DNA of 64,000 nt, from the NCBI RefSeq assembly GCF_014647515.1, contig NZ_BMPI01000003.1:179477-243476 (forward strand), read 5' to 3'. The DNA is from Dactylosporangium sucinum (GTDB lineage: Bacteria; Actinomycetota; Actinomycetes; Mycobacteriales; Micromonosporaceae). Both the position numbers and the translations under genes were made by a program. Each line of letters starts with the position of its first letter. Position 1 is the stretch's first letter. Below are positions 31,442 to 41,020 of the stretch, piece after piece. The notes under the pieces were generated by a model, which had not been told where the DNA came from, made no database searches, and worked only from the letters and a program-made list of their open reading frames with translations.

Positions 31442-34400
31442 ATGGCTGACTCGTTCGTGCATCTCCACGTGCACACCGAGTACTCCATGCTCGACGGGGC
31501 GGCCCGCCTCAAGGAGATGTTCGCCGAGGCCAACCGGCTCGGCATGCCCGCCGTCGCGATCACCGACCACGGGAACATGCACGGGGCCTACGACTTCTAC
31601 ACCAAGGCCAAGGCCGCCGGCGTCACGCCGATCCTGGGCGTCGAGGCGTACGTGGCACCCGAGTCGCGGCTCACCAAGCAGCGCATCCGCTGGGGCCGGC
31701 CCGACCAGAAGGACGACGACGTGTCCGGCTCGGGTGGGTATACGCACAAGACCATCTGGGCGCGCAACCGGACCGGCCTGCACAACCTCTTCCGGCTCAA
31801 CTCGCGAGCGTCGATCGAGGGGCACTTCGTCAAGTGGCCGCGGATGGACGCCGAGATCATCGCCGAGCACGCCGAGGGCCTGATGGCCACGACCGGCTGC
31901 CCGTCGGGCGAGGTGCAGACCCGGCTGCGGCTCGACCAGTTCGACGAGGCGCTCAAGGCCGCCGCGAAGTACCAGGACATCTTCGGCAAGGAGAACTACT
32001 TCCTCGAGGTCATGGACCACGGGCTCGACATCGAGCGGCGCGTGCGCGAGGGCCTCACCGAGATCAGCAAGCGGCTCGGCATCCCGCCGGTCGTGACGAA
32101 CGACTCGCACTACACGCACGAGACCCAGGCCGAGGCGCACGACGTGCTGCTCTGCGTGCAGACCGCGTCGAACGTCAACGACCCCAACCGGTTCAAGTTC
32201 GGCGGCTCGGGCTACTACCTCAAGTCGGCCGACGAGATGCGCGCCGTGGACACGTCCGACCTGTGGCAGCAGGGGTGTCGCAACACGCTGCTCGTCGCCG
32301 AGAAGGTCGACACGAGCGGCATGTTCGAGTCGCGCAACCTCATGCCCCGGTTCCCGGTGCCCGAGGGCGAGACGGAGGAGTCGTTCTTCCGGGCCGAGGT
32401 CTGGCGGGGCATGCAGCGGCGCTTCCCGAACGGCTATGACGAGGAGCACCGCCAGCAGGCCGAGTACGAGGCCGACATGATCGTGAAGATGGGCTTCCCG
32501 GCCTACTTCCTCGTCGTCTCCGACTTCATCCTGTGGGCCAAGAACGAGGGCATCGCGGTCGGGCCGGGGCGTGGCTCCGCGGCCGGCAGCCTGGTCGCCT
32601 ACGCGATGGGCATCACCGACCTCGACCCCCTGCCGCACGGCCTGATCTTCGAGCGGTTCCTCAACCCCGACCGCATCTCGATGCCCGACATCGACATCGA
32701 CTTCGACGAGCGCCGGCGTGGCGACGTCATCCGCTACGTGACCGAGAAGTGGGGCGATGACCGCGTCGCCCAGATCGCCACCTTCGGTACCATCAAGGCC
32801 AAGGCGGCCATCAAGGACTCGGCGCGGGTGCTCGGCTTCCCGTTCGCGGTCGGCGACCGGATCACCAAGGCCATGCCGCCCGCGGTGATGGGCAAGGACA
32901 TCCCGCTCACCGGCATCTTCGACCCCAACCACCCGCGCTATTCCGAGGCGGTGGAGTTCCGCCAGCTGTATGACAGCGACCCGGACGTCAAGAAGGTCGT
33001 CGACACCGCCAAGGGCCTCGAGGGCCTCATCCGGCAGACCGGTGTGCACGCCGCCGGGGTCATCATGTCCGCCGAGCCGCTCATCGAGCACGTCCCGCTG
33101 ATGCGGCGCGACGCCGACGGGGCGATCATCACGCAGTTCGACTACCCGACCTGCGAGACGCTCGGCCTGCTGAAGATGGACTTCCTCGGCCTGCGCAACC
33201 TGACGATCATCGACGACGCGGTCAAGAACATCGAGCGCAACCACAACCGCAGGGTCGACCTGCTGTCCCTGACGCTCGACGACAAGGCGGCCTACGAGCT
33301 GCTGGCCCGCGGCGACACGCTCGGTGTGTTCCAGCTCGACGGCGGCCCGATGCGGTCCCTCCTGCGGCTGATGAAGCCCGACAACTTCGAGGACATCTCG
33401 GCGGTCCTGGCGCTGTACCGGCCCGGTCCGATGGGTGCCAACAGCCACACGAACTACGCGCTGCGCAAGAACGGGCAGCAGGAGATGATCCCGATCCACC
33501 CGGAGCTGGAGGAGCCGCTCAAGGAGATCCTCGGCCCCACCTACGGGCTGATCGTGTACCAGGAGCAGGTCCAGCGCGCCGCGCAGAAGCTCGCCGGCTA
33601 CACGCTCGGCCAGGCCGACCTGCTGCGCCGGGCGATGGGCAAGAAGAAGAAGGAGGTCCTGGAGAAGGAGTTCGTGCCGTTCCGCGACGGCATGCGCGGC
33701 AACGGGTATTCCGACGAGGCGATCCAGAAGCTCTGGGACGTGCTCGTGCCGTTCGCCGACTACGCCTTCAACAAGGCCCACACCGCCGGCTACGGCCTGG
33801 TGTCGTACTGGACCGCCTGGCTCAAGGCCAACTACCCGGCCGAGTACATGGCGGCCCTGCTGACCAGCGTCGGCGACGACAAGGACAAGATGGCGCTGTA
33901 CCTGTCCGAGTGCCGCCGCATGGGCATCGAGGTGCTGCCGCCCGACGTCAACGAGTCGGCCGGCCCGTTCACCCCGGTCGGCAACAACATCCGCTTCGGC
34001 CTCGCCGCCGTGCGCAACGTCGGCCACAACGTCGTCGACGCGATCGTGCGCTGCCGCCGCGCCGCGCCGTACAAGGACTTCCACGACTTCCTGAGCAAGG
34101 TCGACGCCGTCGCCTGCAACAAGAAGACCGTTGAATCCCTGATCAAGGCCGGCGCGTTCGACTCGATGGACCACCCGCGCCGCGGCCTGCTGGCGATCCA
34201 CGCCGACGCCATCGACGCCTACGCCGACATCAAGAAGAACGAGGCCATCGGGCAGTTCGACCTGTTCGGCGACGCGTTCGGCGCGGCCGACGAGAGCGGC
34301 GGCGCGGGCGCGGTGATGACCCAGCCGATCCCGCAGATCGAGTGGGACAAGCGCGAGCTGCTCACCTTCGAGCGGGAGATGCTCGGCCTGTACGTGTCCG

Positions 34401-34978
34401 ACCACCCGCTGTTCGGTCTGGAGTCGGTGCTGTCGAAGGCGGCGGACACCGCGATCAGCAGCCTCTCCGAGGAGGGCGCGGTCCCCGACGGCGCGGTGAT
34501 CACCCTGGCCGGCATGCTCACCGGCGTGCAGCGGCGGATCACCAAGCAGGGCAAGCCGTGGGCGTCGGCGACGCTGGAGGACCTGGGCGGCGCCGTCGAG
34601 GCGCTGTTCTTCCCCAACACGTATGAGCTGGTCGGCCAGTACATCGCCGAGGACGCGATCGTCGTGGTGAAGGGCCGGGTGGACCGGCGCGACGAGACGC
34701 CCCGGCTGATGGCGATGGACCTGTCCATCCCGGACGTGAGCACCGCCGAGGAGAACCGGCCGGTCGTGCTGTCGCTGCCGGCCAATCGGTGCACCCCGCC
34801 GCTCGTCGACCGGCTCAAGGAGATCCTGGTCAACCACCCCGGCAAGGCCGAGGTCCACGTCAAGCTGCTCAATGGCTCCCGGGCCACCCTGCTGCGCCTC
34901 GGGCCGTACCGGGTGGACAACACGACCGCGCTCAAGGGTGACCTGAAGGCGCTGCTCGGCCCCAACAGCTTCTCGTAG
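31442..34978 (+). CDS. dnaE: DNA polymerase III alpha subunit (DnaE1)
   Basis: Replicative polymerase subunit of 1,178 residues, full length for actinobacterial DnaE1. The N-terminal PHP domain begins [16 protein letters not shown]. The polymerase core has [23 protein letters not shown] and the catalytic aspartates in [12 protein letters not shown]. The C-terminal OB fold ([29 protein letters not shown]) follows. No intein is present. It marks this part of the window as core chromosome. Confidence 0.98.
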   Translation: MADSFVHLHVHTEYSMLDGAARLKEMFAEANRLGMPAVAITDHGNMHGAYDFYTKAKAAGVTPILGVEAYVAPESRLTKQRIRWGRPDQKDDDVSGSGGYTHKTIWARNRTGLHNLFRLNSRASIEGHFVKWPRMDAEIIAEHAEGLMATTGCPSGEVQTRLRLDQFDEALKAAAKYQDIFGKENYFLEVMDHGLDIERRVREGLTEISKRLGIPPVVTNDSHYTHETQAEAHDVLLCVQTASNVNDPNRFKFGGSGYYLKSADEMRAVDTSDLWQQGCRNTLLVAEKVDTSGMFESRNLMPRFPVPEGETEESFFRAEVWRGMQRRFPNGYDEEHRQQAEYEADMIVKMGFPAYFLVVSDFILWAKNEGIAVGPGRGSAAGSLVAYAMGITDLDPLPHGLIFERFLNPDRISMPDIDIDFDERRRGDVIRYVTEKWGDDRVAQIATFGTIKAKAAIKDSARVLGFPFAVGDRITKAMPPAVMGKDIPLTGIFDPNHPRYSEAVEFRQLYDSDPDVKKVVDTAKGLEGLIRQTGVHAAGVIMSAEPLIEHVPLMRRDADGAIITQFDYPTCETLGLLKMDFLGLRNLTIIDDAVKNIERNHNRRVDLLSLTLDDKAAYELLARGDTLGVFQLDGGPMRSLLRLMKPDNFEDISAVLALYRPGPMGANSHTNYALRKNGQQEMIPIHPELEEPLKEILGPTYGLIVYQEQVQRAAQKLAGYTLGQADLLRRAMGKKKKEVLEKEFVPFRDGMRGNGYSDEAIQKLWDVLVPFADYAFNKAHTAGYGLVSYWTAWLKANYPAEYMAALLTSVGDDKDKMALYLSECRRMGIEVLPPDVNESAGPFTPVGNNIRFGLAAVRNVGHNVVDAIVRCRRAAPYKDFHDFLSKVDAVACNKKTVESLIKAGAFDSMDHPRRGLLAIHADAIDAYADIKKNEAIGQFDLFGDAFGAADESGGAGAVMTQPIPQIEWDKRELLTFEREMLGLYVSDHPLFGLESVLSKAADTAISSLSEEGAVPDGAVITLAGMLTGVQRRITKQGKPWASATLEDLGGAVEALFFPNTYELVGQYIAEDAIVVVKGRVDRRDETPRLMAMDLSIPDVSTAEENRPVVLSLPANRCTPPLVDRLKEILVNHPGKAEVHVKLLNGSRATLLRLGPYRVDNTTALKGDLKALLGPNSFS

Positions 34979-34988
34979 CCCGGCACGG

Positions 34989-35000
34989 TAAGGTCGGCGG
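34989..35000 (+). promoter_or_regulatory. Leaderless -10 box of propeller protein gene
   Basis: TAAGGT at 34989-34994, 6 bases before the GTG at 35001, with no ribosome binding site between the dnaE stop and the start codon. Confidence 0.55.
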
Positions 35001-36383
35001 GTGCACACGCACGCCCTTGCCGCCGACCTGCGCCCGCGCCGGTCACTGTGGCTGTCCCGGCGTGCCCGCTGGACCGTCGCGATCGTGCTGGCGCTGGCCG
35101 TCGTCCTCGCCGTCGGCCTGGTCGTCTACCGGCTCAACCAGCAGCCGTATGCGTTCGACCGGCTCACCCGCGTGTCGGCCGTCGGCTACGAGGCCGGCGG
35201 CCAGGGAACGACGGACGCGACCCGGGCCTACCTCGACGGCAGCCGCGCCTTCATCGGCCACCCGACCGGCGGCGGGCGCTTCGACCTGCGGGCGGTCGAC
35301 GTCGAGGAGCCCGGCAAGCCGATCTGGGTCAACTCCTCGCTCACCGAGGTCGACACGTTCCGCGGCGCCCGCGGCTCGGTCGAGGTCACCAGCCGGCCCG
35401 ACAAGGACGGCCTCCGCACGGTCACGCTGCTCAACGCGTCCAACGGGGTCGCGTTCGCGACGTTCGAGGTGACCGTCCGCGACGTGTGGGTGCTCGTCGG
35501 CAAATACTTTCTGCGGTATCGCGACAGCGACCACAAGCTGACGATCGCCGACGTCGGCACGGGCAAGGAGATCGCCGCCCTCGACCAGCCGGGCGGCCCG
35601 CGCAGCTGGTGGCTGGTCGACAACTGGAGCGGCCAGCAGGTCCCGACCTCGGTCGACGGGGTGCAGCTCGACGAGCCGTTCACCGTCGACCCGCACATCG
35701 TGCGGGCGACCCCCGACCGCGGCCTGGAGGTGGTCGGCCTCGCGACCGGCAAGGCGCTCTCGGCCGCGACCGGGCTGGCCGGCCCCGACGACCTGGTGTA
35801 CCCCTTCGACGAGCAGGTCTTCGTGGCCGACCGCGTGAGCGGCCAGGTGCGCGCCTACGACCGCACCGCCCTCGGCAAGCCGCAGTGGAGCTGGTCGTCG
35901 CCGGAGGCCGGGTCGCGGCCGACGTTGCTCACCGTGTGCGGCGAGCGGCGGGTGTGCGTGGGGGAGGAGCACCACGTCACCGCGCTCGACATCCGCACGG
36001 GCAAGGTCGACTACCGGCTCGCCGCCGACCACGCCGGGCACCTGGTGCCGGTCGGCGACCGGGTGATGCTGCGGCAGGGCACCGGCGACGGGAAGCGCTC
36101 GTCGCTCGTCGACGCCGCCGGGAAGATCGTCACCAGCTGGCCCGGCACGCAGGCGGCCCGCCTCGACGAGGGCAGCTACCTGCTGTTCCCGCTCGAGGTG
36201 CCGGCCTCCGGGCCGTTCCCGTGGACCGGCGTCCAGGCCGGCAACGCGCGCTCCCGCCAGCTCGGCGACCTCGACGTCCGGCTCGACTCGTGCACCTGGA
36301 GCCACAAGTACGTGGCCTGTGCGGCGCCCGGCGAGTTCGTCTTCTACAAGGTGCGCACGCCGTGGTACTCAGGCCGGCTGTGA
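35001..36383 (+). CDS. Membrane-anchored PQQ-propeller-like protein
   Basis: A 460-residue protein with one N-terminal transmembrane helix (WTVAIVLALAVVLAVGLVVY) after a basic cytoplasmic tail, so the rest lies outside. That part is a series of beta-strand repeats in which a strand is followed by a G-K or G-L turn (ADVGTGKEI, VGLATGKAL, LDIRTGKVDY), the pattern of PQQ-like beta-propellers. No catalytic residues are seen. It may bind a ligand or partner at the cell surface. It overlaps the convergent CBU_0592-type gene by 15 bases. Confidence 0.75.
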   Translation: MHTHALAADLRPRRSLWLSRRARWTVAIVLALAVVLAVGLVVYRLNQQPYAFDRLTRVSAVGYEAGGQGTTDATRAYLDGSRAFIGHPTGGGRFDLRAVDVEEPGKPIWVNSSLTEVDTFRGARGSVEVTSRPDKDGLRTVTLLNASNGVAFATFEVTVRDVWVLVGKYFLRYRDSDHKLTIADVGTGKEIAALDQPGGPRSWWLVDNWSGQQVPTSVDGVQLDEPFTVDPHIVRATPDRGLEVVGLATGKALSAATGLAGPDDLVYPFDEQVFVADRVSGQVRAYDRTALGKPQWSWSSPEAGSRPTLLTVCGERRVCVGEEHHVTALDIRTGKVDYRLAADHAGHLVPVGDRVMLRQGTGDGKRSSLVDAAGKIVTSWPGTQAARLDEGSYLLFPLEVPASGPFPWTGVQAGNARSRQLGDLDVRLDSCTWSHKYVACAAPGEFVFYKVRTPWYSGRL

Positions 36384-36629
36384 ACGGGCGCGGGCCAGGC
36401 GGAACACCGCCACCCCGCCGATACCGACCCACACGACGTTGAGCACGGCCGACGGCCAGGCGCCGTTGACGGCCGAGTTCAGCGCGAGGGCGAACGCGCC
36501 GGCGATGTTCATCGCCTGGAAGGTCACGCCGTCACCGGCGACGCGCTTGGCGGAGACGAGAGCGTAGGCGGCGACCAGCGCGGCGGCGCCGGCCCAGCCG
36601 ATCACGGACACGAGGAGTTGCAGGCTCAC
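36369..36629 (-). CDS. CBU_0592-type small membrane protein
   Basis: An 86-residue protein with three hydrophobic segments (VSVIGWAGAAALVAAYAL, MNIAGAFALALNSAVNG, VLNVVWVGIGGVAVFRL). The pattern GWxGAxxxxxAY ... NxxGA ... NxVW is that of the CBU_0592 family of unknown function. GTG 36629 is the start. It is divergent from the LysR gene and may be its target. Confidence 0.75.
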   Translation of the reverse strand: MSLQLLVSVIGWAGAAALVAAYALVSAKRVAGDGVTFQAMNIAGAFALALNSAVNGAWPSAVLNVVWVGIGGVAVFRLARARSQPA

Positions 36630-36703
36630 CCGAGCATGGTCGCATGCAGTTCAGCTAACGTGCGAGCGAGGATTTCTACAGTACACCTTAAGCGAGGCTC
36701 AAC

Positions 36704-37594
36704 ATGGAGCTCGACCCGCGCCGGCTCCTCGTGCTCGCCGCCATCGCCCGCCGGGGCACCCTCGCCGGGGCGGCCGCGGCGCTGCACGTGACGCCGTCGG
36801 CCGTCTCGCAGCAACTCGCCCAGCTGGAGCACGCCGTCGGCCGGCCGCTGGTCGACCGCTCGGGCCGCCGCGCCGAGCTGACCGCCGCCGGCCGGGTCCT
36901 CGCCGCGCGGGCCGAGGCGATCGAGCAGCAGCTCGCCGAGGCCGAGCGGGAGCTGGCCGCGATGGCCGGCCGGGCCGCGGGCCGGGTCCGGGTCGCCGCG
37001 TTCTCGACGGTGATCCAGCACCTGCTCATCCCGGCGATGGCCGGCCTGGCCCGGGACCACCCGGATGTCGTCTGCTCGATCACCGAGCTGGAGGGCGAGC
37101 CCGCACTGCGCGAGCTGCGGCTCGGCGGGCTCGACGTGACGATCACCGAGCGGGACGCCGGCCTCGGCCTGGAGACCCGGCGCCAGGTCTCGGTGGTGCC
37201 GCTCGCCGAGGACCCATACCGGGTCCTGGTGCCCGTCGGCTGGCCGCCGGTGAGCGGCTACGGCGACCTGGCGGAGCGGCCGTGGATCGCCGGCCCGCCG
37301 TCGTCGACCACGGGACAGGTGCTGGAGCGGCTGGCCCGGGAGCGCGGCTTCACGCCGCGGCGGGTGCACATCTGCGTCGACTACCCGGCGGTGTTCGCCC
37401 TGGTCGCGGCCGGGCACGGGGCGTCGATCGCGCCCGACCTGGCGCTGCGGGCCGTCGACCGGTCGCGGGTGCGGGTCACCGACCTGCCCGGGGCCGGGGC
37501 CCGCCGCCTCGACGCGGTCGTGACGGCGGGCCGGGCCGGTCAGCCCGCGGTGGAGGCCCTGCTGGACGCCCTCCGCGGCGTCGTGCCGACGTAG
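36704..37594 (+). CDS. LysR-family transcriptional regulator
   Basis: Regulator of 296 residues. The N-terminal helix-turn-helix (LLVLAAIARRGTLAGAAAALHVTPSAVSQQLAQLE) and the C-terminal substrate-binding fold are typical. The spacer before the ATG holds TACAGT (36677-36682) and TAACGT (36656-36661) as possible -10 boxes. LysR genes often control the divergent neighbour, here the small membrane protein. Its stop abuts the convergent peptidase gene with no base between, and no terminator is visible. Confidence 0.93.
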   Translation: MELDPRRLLVLAAIARRGTLAGAAAALHVTPSAVSQQLAQLEHAVGRPLVDRSGRRAELTAAGRVLAARAEAIEQQLAEAERELAAMAGRAAGRVRVAAFSTVIQHLLIPAMAGLARDHPDVVCSITELEGEPALRELRLGGLDVTITERDAGLGLETRRQVSVVPLAEDPYRVLVPVGWPPVSGYGDLAERPWIAGPPSSTTGQVLERLARERGFTPRRVHICVDYPAVFALVAAGHGASIAPDLALRAVDRSRVRVTDLPGAGARRLDAVVTAGRAGQPAVEALLDALRGVVPT

Positions 37595-38620
37595 CTAGTA
37601 GATCGACATGTGGACGTGGTTGGTGTGGTCGGAGCTGGGGTCGCCGTTGCCGCTGTTGTATGCGTGCCAGCCGGCGGCCGGGGTCCAGATCTGGCGGAAC
37701 CAGATCACGTACATGACGCCGAGCGCGGTGGCGTTGCGCACCAGCCAGGTGGCCAGCTGCGTGCCGTACTCCTTCGACGCGCCGGTCGCCACCCCGCCGA
37801 AGCCGCTCGTGTCGGCCGCGAAGTCGCACGCCCGGCCCTTCGGGTGCTCGTACGGCTCGCCCGGCGGTCGCCAGCACGACACGAACCGCTTGAACCCGGC
37901 CTTCTGCACCTGCTGCAGCGCGTGCAGCGTGCGCGGGGTCAGGCAGCCCGTCGTGGTCGGGTCGTCGGTGCTGCACGACTCGGCCGGCCACGACCCGTCG
38001 GCCCGGCGCGGCGCCGGCTCGGCGTTCATCGCCGGCGCGTTGCCGCTCGTGGTGGTCGCCGTGTCGAGGCCCTTCTGCGCCGCCTTGTTCTGCGCGGCCG
38101 TGAGCGCCTGCTCGACCTCGGTCTTCTGCTTCGCCATCACCGCGAGCTGCGCCTGCTGCTTGCTCACCTCGGCATCGATGGTGGCCTTGGTACCGCCGAG
38201 CTGTGCCCGCAGCGACGACAGCTCCTTGAGCTGCTGGGCGTGCTGCCGCGCGATGACCTCCAGGATGCTCACCTTGTCGGCGAAGATCCCCGGGTTGGCG
38301 CTGTCCAGCAGCGAGGACGCGCTGCGCAGCCCGCCCCCGTTCTGGTACGCGGCGACGGTGATGGACTGCGTCTCGTCGCGCAGCTTGTTGTACCGCGGTT
38401 CCAGCTCCGCCTGCTGGGCCGAGAGCCCGGCCTGGCGCTGCTGGGACGCGGTGAGTGCGTTCTGCGCGTCGATGTACGCCCGGTTCGCCGAGTCGAGCTT
38501 CTGCATGAGCTCGGCGGTGCCGCCCTCGTCGCCGGGCGTCGGCGCGGCGGAGGCGGCGGTCGGTGTCAGCAGGATCGCCAGCGCGCACACGGCAGCGACG
38601 ATCCACGGAGGTTTGGCCAT
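37595..38620 (-). CDS. Secreted coiled-coil M15-like peptidase
   Basis: Exported cell-wall protein of 341 residues. A signal peptide (cleavage near ASAA) is followed by a long coiled coil (about 35-185, Gln/Ala/Lys-rich) of the kind that holds NlpC/P60 or M15 enzymes inactive. The C-terminal domain has the zinc pattern of D-Ala-D-Ala peptidases: His259 and Asp266 (HPKGRACD) and HxH at 335-337 (NHVHMS). It probably cleaves peptidoglycan stem peptides. Control by the upstream c-di-AMP riboswitch fits this role. Confidence 0.85.
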   Translation of the reverse strand: MAKPPWIVAAVCALAILLTPTAASAAPTPGDEGGTAELMQKLDSANRAYIDAQNALTASQQRQAGLSAQQAELEPRYNKLRDETQSITVAAYQNGGGLRSASSLLDSANPGIFADKVSILEVIARQHAQQLKELSSLRAQLGGTKATIDAEVSKQQAQLAVMAKQKTEVEQALTAAQNKAAQKGLDTATTTSGNAPAMNAEPAPRRADGSWPAESCSTDDPTTTGCLTPRTLHALQQVQKAGFKRFVSCWRPPGEPYEHPKGRACDFAADTSGFGGVATGASKEYGTQLATWLVRNATALGVMYVIWFRQIWTPAAGWHAYNSGNGDPSSDHTNHVHMSIY

Positions 38621-38639
38621 ACTGTTCCCTCCATCGGCC

Positions 38640-38825
38640 GCCTACCGGGTTAGCTGACGGATTCGGAACGGAACAGTCGCCCCTACCGCGCTCGGTGCGC
38701 GCGGATTCACCCCAAACAGGACACGATGGGTCCCCGGCTCGCGCATGCGACTCGGCGGCAGCCCCGCCGGTCTGCGGAGCCCTCCGGAGCGTATTCACCC
38801 GGGATTTCACCCGTCGCACCGGCTG
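38640..38825 (-). promoter_or_regulatory. c-di-AMP (ydaO/yuaA) riboswitch
   Basis: On the minus strand the spacer before the peptidase gene holds conserved ydaO cores: CCGAATCC followed by GTCAGCTAAC (38649-38658), a TAGGGGCGACT segment, GGGGTGAATCC (38703-38713) and an upstream CCGGGTGAAT. The class binds cyclic di-AMP and in actinobacteria commonly represses wall hydrolases. GGAGGG (38628-38633) and the start codon follow directly, so control could be at termination or translation. Confidence 0.88.
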
Positions 38826-38930
38826 TCCGGATTTGCCGGTTGGCCGATCGCCGCCCGTCGCCCGCCGGGTCCGAACCGCGCAGCTCGGCACGACGGCCGG
38901 TGGGGCGGGTTGGAGGCTGCCGGGTGGGTT

Positions 38931-38990
38931 CCATGATCGAGGGCGACTTCCGGCTGTCCCCGGGCAGCCAAATCCTTCCCTTGATCATGG
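38931..38990. repeat. Intergenic hairpin with CCATGATC arms
   Basis: Arms CCATGATCGAGGG (38931-38943) and CCCTTGATCATGG (38978-38990) pair over 13 bases with one G-T wobble; a smaller hairpin (GGCTG/CAGCC) lies in the loop. It is one of two stacked palindromes in the 396-base spacer 38801-39196, which holds no gene. Confidence 0.8.
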
Positions 38991-39004
38991 AGCGCGGCCG
39001 AATC

Positions 39005-39072
39005 CACAGACGTTGGTCGATCTACCCGCATGTTGATCTCGGATTTCGAGGGTAGATCGACCAACGTCTGTG
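39005..39072. repeat. Intergenic palindrome with perfect 23-base arms
   Basis: Arms at 39005-39027 and 39050-39072 are perfectly complementary; each contains GGTCGATCTACCC or its complement. The loop is 22 bases. Architecture and size are like the dispersed element at 13.7 kb and 59.2 kb, but the sequence is different. Confidence 0.9.
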
Positions 39073-39087
39073 CTCGTGCCGGGCGGC

Positions 39088-39187
39088 GCTGAGCGGGGCC
39101 GCGCTGGGCCACGCTGGGCGGGGTCGCGCTGGGCGGGGCCGCGCTGGGCGCGCGAGCGCTGAGTGGGGCGGTGCTGGGTGGGCGTGG
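39088..39187. repeat. Degenerate 15-base tandem repeat
   Basis: Seven units close to GCTGGGCGGGGCCGC, six of 15 bases and one shortened to 10 (39103-39112). It ends 9 bases before the stop of the condensation gene. No reading frame in it is convincing. Confidence 0.85.
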
Positions 39188-39196
39188 GCGGGTGGG

Positions 39197-40591
39197 TCAG
39201 CGGGCCGCCGTGTACAGGGCCGCCGTCGTGGCCTGCTCGTCCAGCGCCGCACGGACCGTCAGGCGCTCCAGGTCGGCGAGGAAGCCGAGCGGGCCGCGGC
39301 GGCCCAGGAAGCCGTGCTCGACGCACAGCATCAGCTCGGCCGTGTCGCCCAGGTCCATGAGGAACAGGAAGAAGTTGGCGTGCATCGGCCGGCGGTCGAT
39401 CACCGGCGAGCGCAGCTTCGTCGCCGGCAGGGCCGCTTGAATCCGCTCGGCCAGTTCGGCGGCCGGCAGGGCCGCGTGCATCGCCGAACGGTCGGCGAGG
39501 GTGTAGCGGGTGTCGTTGAAGAAGCAGTAGCCGTCCGGCGTGATGCCGCGGCGCGCCGCCACGTCGGTGAACATCGCGTCGAGGTCCCGCGGGTCGTACT
39601 CGCAGTGCGCGTACGCCGTCAGCGCCGCGTCCGCCGACCGGCGCAGCAGCCGCTCGACCGTCTCGTCGCGGTGGCGCTCGGGGTCGCAGTCCAGGCGGAA
39701 GAGCGCGTTCTGGTTGAAGGCGGCCACCACGCCCCGGCTCGCCGGCCGGAACCGGGTCGACACGATCGTGCGCAGGGCGCCCTCCTGCTCGCCGGTGTAC
39801 GCGGCCAGCCCCAGCGTGCTCGCCCCGAGCAGCACGGTCGCCGGCGGCACGCCGTGGCGGGCGGCGAGGTCGTTGACGGCCAGGGCCAGCGCCGGCGACT
39901 GGATCAGGCCCCAGTCGAGGTTCGGCGGGCGGCCGTCGCGGATGCTCCCGATCATGCTGGGCGGGATGGTCGCGAGGTGTTTCTCCCAGTACTGCAGCGC
40001 CTTCGCCGCGCGGCGCTGCCCGACGGGCGACCGCTCGTACTCCCCGCGTTCGAGGGGCTGCTGGCCCGGCTCGACGACGACCGGCGGGTCGGCCAGCAGG
40101 TTGGCCAGGTCGCCGCGGACGATGCTGAAGCTCCAGCCGTCGACGGCCATGTGGCTGGCCGCGAGCAGGACCGTCTGCGGCGCGCCGTCGCGCACCAGCA
40201 CGGCGACCCGCAGGGGCAGGTCGGCGGCCAGGTCGAACCGCCCGGCGCGCAGGACCTCGCCAAGCTCGGCGGAGGCCTCGGCCAGGCCGCGGTCGCCGAG
40301 CTCGTGGACCCGGAGCGGGATCTCGCCCGCGCCGACGACGCGCTGGACGGGCCCGTCGTCGTACACGGTGTGCAGCGAGTCGTGCCGCTCGACGAGCGTC
40401 CGGAGCGCGGCGAGCACGGCCGGCAGGTCGCGCCCGGGCGGGACGGGGACCTCGACGAGCAGGTTGAGGGTGGTGTCGTCGGGCGGGAGCCAGCGCAGGA
40501 CGTTCCAGATGGCGAGCTGGCCCCAGATGAGCGGCCCCTCGGCGGCGCGGCCGGTCCGGAACGGGACGGTGACGGGGTAGGTCGTGGTCAT
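39197..40591 (-). CDS. Stand-alone NRPS-type condensation protein
   Basis: A 464-residue acyltransferase-fold protein of the condensation/PapA superfamily. The active-site motif reads SHMAVDG (about residue 155): the general-base His and the Asp-Gly are kept, while the first His of HHxxxDG is Ser. Both halves of the fold are present, with a latch-region motif near TIVSTRFRPASRG. No adenylation or carrier domain is adjacent, so it may form an ester or amide on a soluble acyl donor. ATG 40591 is chosen for GGAAGG just upstream. Confidence 0.82.
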   Translation of the reverse strand: MTTTYPVTVPFRTGRAAEGPLIWGQLAIWNVLRWLPPDDTTLNLLVEVPVPPGRDLPAVLAALRTLVERHDSLHTVYDDGPVQRVVGAGEIPLRVHELGDRGLAEASAELGEVLRAGRFDLAADLPLRVAVLVRDGAPQTVLLAASHMAVDGWSFSIVRGDLANLLADPPVVVEPGQQPLERGEYERSPVGQRRAAKALQYWEKHLATIPPSMIGSIRDGRPPNLDWGLIQSPALALAVNDLAARHGVPPATVLLGASTLGLAAYTGEQEGALRTIVSTRFRPASRGVVAAFNQNALFRLDCDPERHRDETVERLLRRSADAALTAYAHCEYDPRDLDAMFTDVAARRGITPDGYCFFNDTRYTLADRSAMHAALPAAELAERIQAALPATKLRSPVIDRRPMHANFFLFLMDLGDTAELMLCVEHGFLGRRGPLGFLADLERLTVRAALDEQATTAALYTAAR

Positions 40592-40633
40592 TGCCTGCAC
40601 CTTCCCGAGGCGGTGGCGGGGCTTTCGACGCAC

Positions 40634-40676
40634 AGGTTACGCATAGAAGTTCGAGTCTTTCAATGCGTTGTTGAAA
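40634..40676 (-). promoter_or_regulatory. Promoter and operator of the condensation gene
   Basis: On the minus strand TTGAAA (40663-40658) and TAACCT (40639-40634) are 18 bases apart. The -35 box is one arm of an inverted repeat TTTCAA/TTGAAA (40658-40663 and 40671-40676), so a repressor bound there would block the promoter. The spacer 40592-40753 is clearly A/T-richer than its surroundings. Confidence 0.55.
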
Positions 40677-40741
40677 TCATGAGCGATAGCGTTCGGAAAT
40701 TGCCGTTTGGGTAAGGGACGACGGACAGTGGCGGAGTTCGA

Positions 40742-40753
40742 TAGGTTGGTCCC
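40742..40753 (+). promoter_or_regulatory. Leaderless -10 box of ferredoxin gene
   Basis: TAGGTT at 40742-40747, 6 bases before the ATG at 40754; no ribosome binding site. Confidence 0.55.
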
Positions 40754-40969
40754 ATGTGGCGGATCACCGTGGCGAACACGTGCATCGCTTCCGGCAGCTG
40801 CGTCGGCATCGCGCCCGAGCGGTTCGAGCTCGACGACGTCGCGGGCCGCGCCCACCCGCTGACCACGGACGTCGACCCCGACGAGGCCGTCCTCGACGCC
40901 GTCGCGTCGTGCCCGATGGAGGCCATCTCGGTGGTCGACCTGGCGACCGGCGAACCGGTCGAGGTCTGA
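40754..40969 (+). CDS. Small [3Fe-4S]-type ferredoxin
   Basis: Electron carrier of 71 residues. Three cluster Cys are visible: CIASGSC near the N-terminus and SCP near residue 53. The middle position of the first motif, which would be Cys in a [4Fe-4S] protein, is Ser, so a [3Fe-4S] cluster is expected, as in the ferredoxins that serve actinomycete cytochromes P450. No P450 gene is in the window. It diverges from the condensation gene. Confidence 0.9.
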   Translation: MWRITVANTCIASGSCVGIAPERFELDDVAGRAHPLTTDVDPDEAVLDAVASCPMEAISVVDLATGEPVEV

Positions 40970-41020
40970 CCCGCAGCAAAGACCGGCAACGGCCGGCAAC
41001 GGCCGGCAACGGCCGTCGGG

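Noticed and set aside
31292..35008. Minus-strand open frame of about 1,240 codons across dnaE
   Set aside because: Antisense to an essential, fully conserved gene; low-complexity His/Arg/Val composition.
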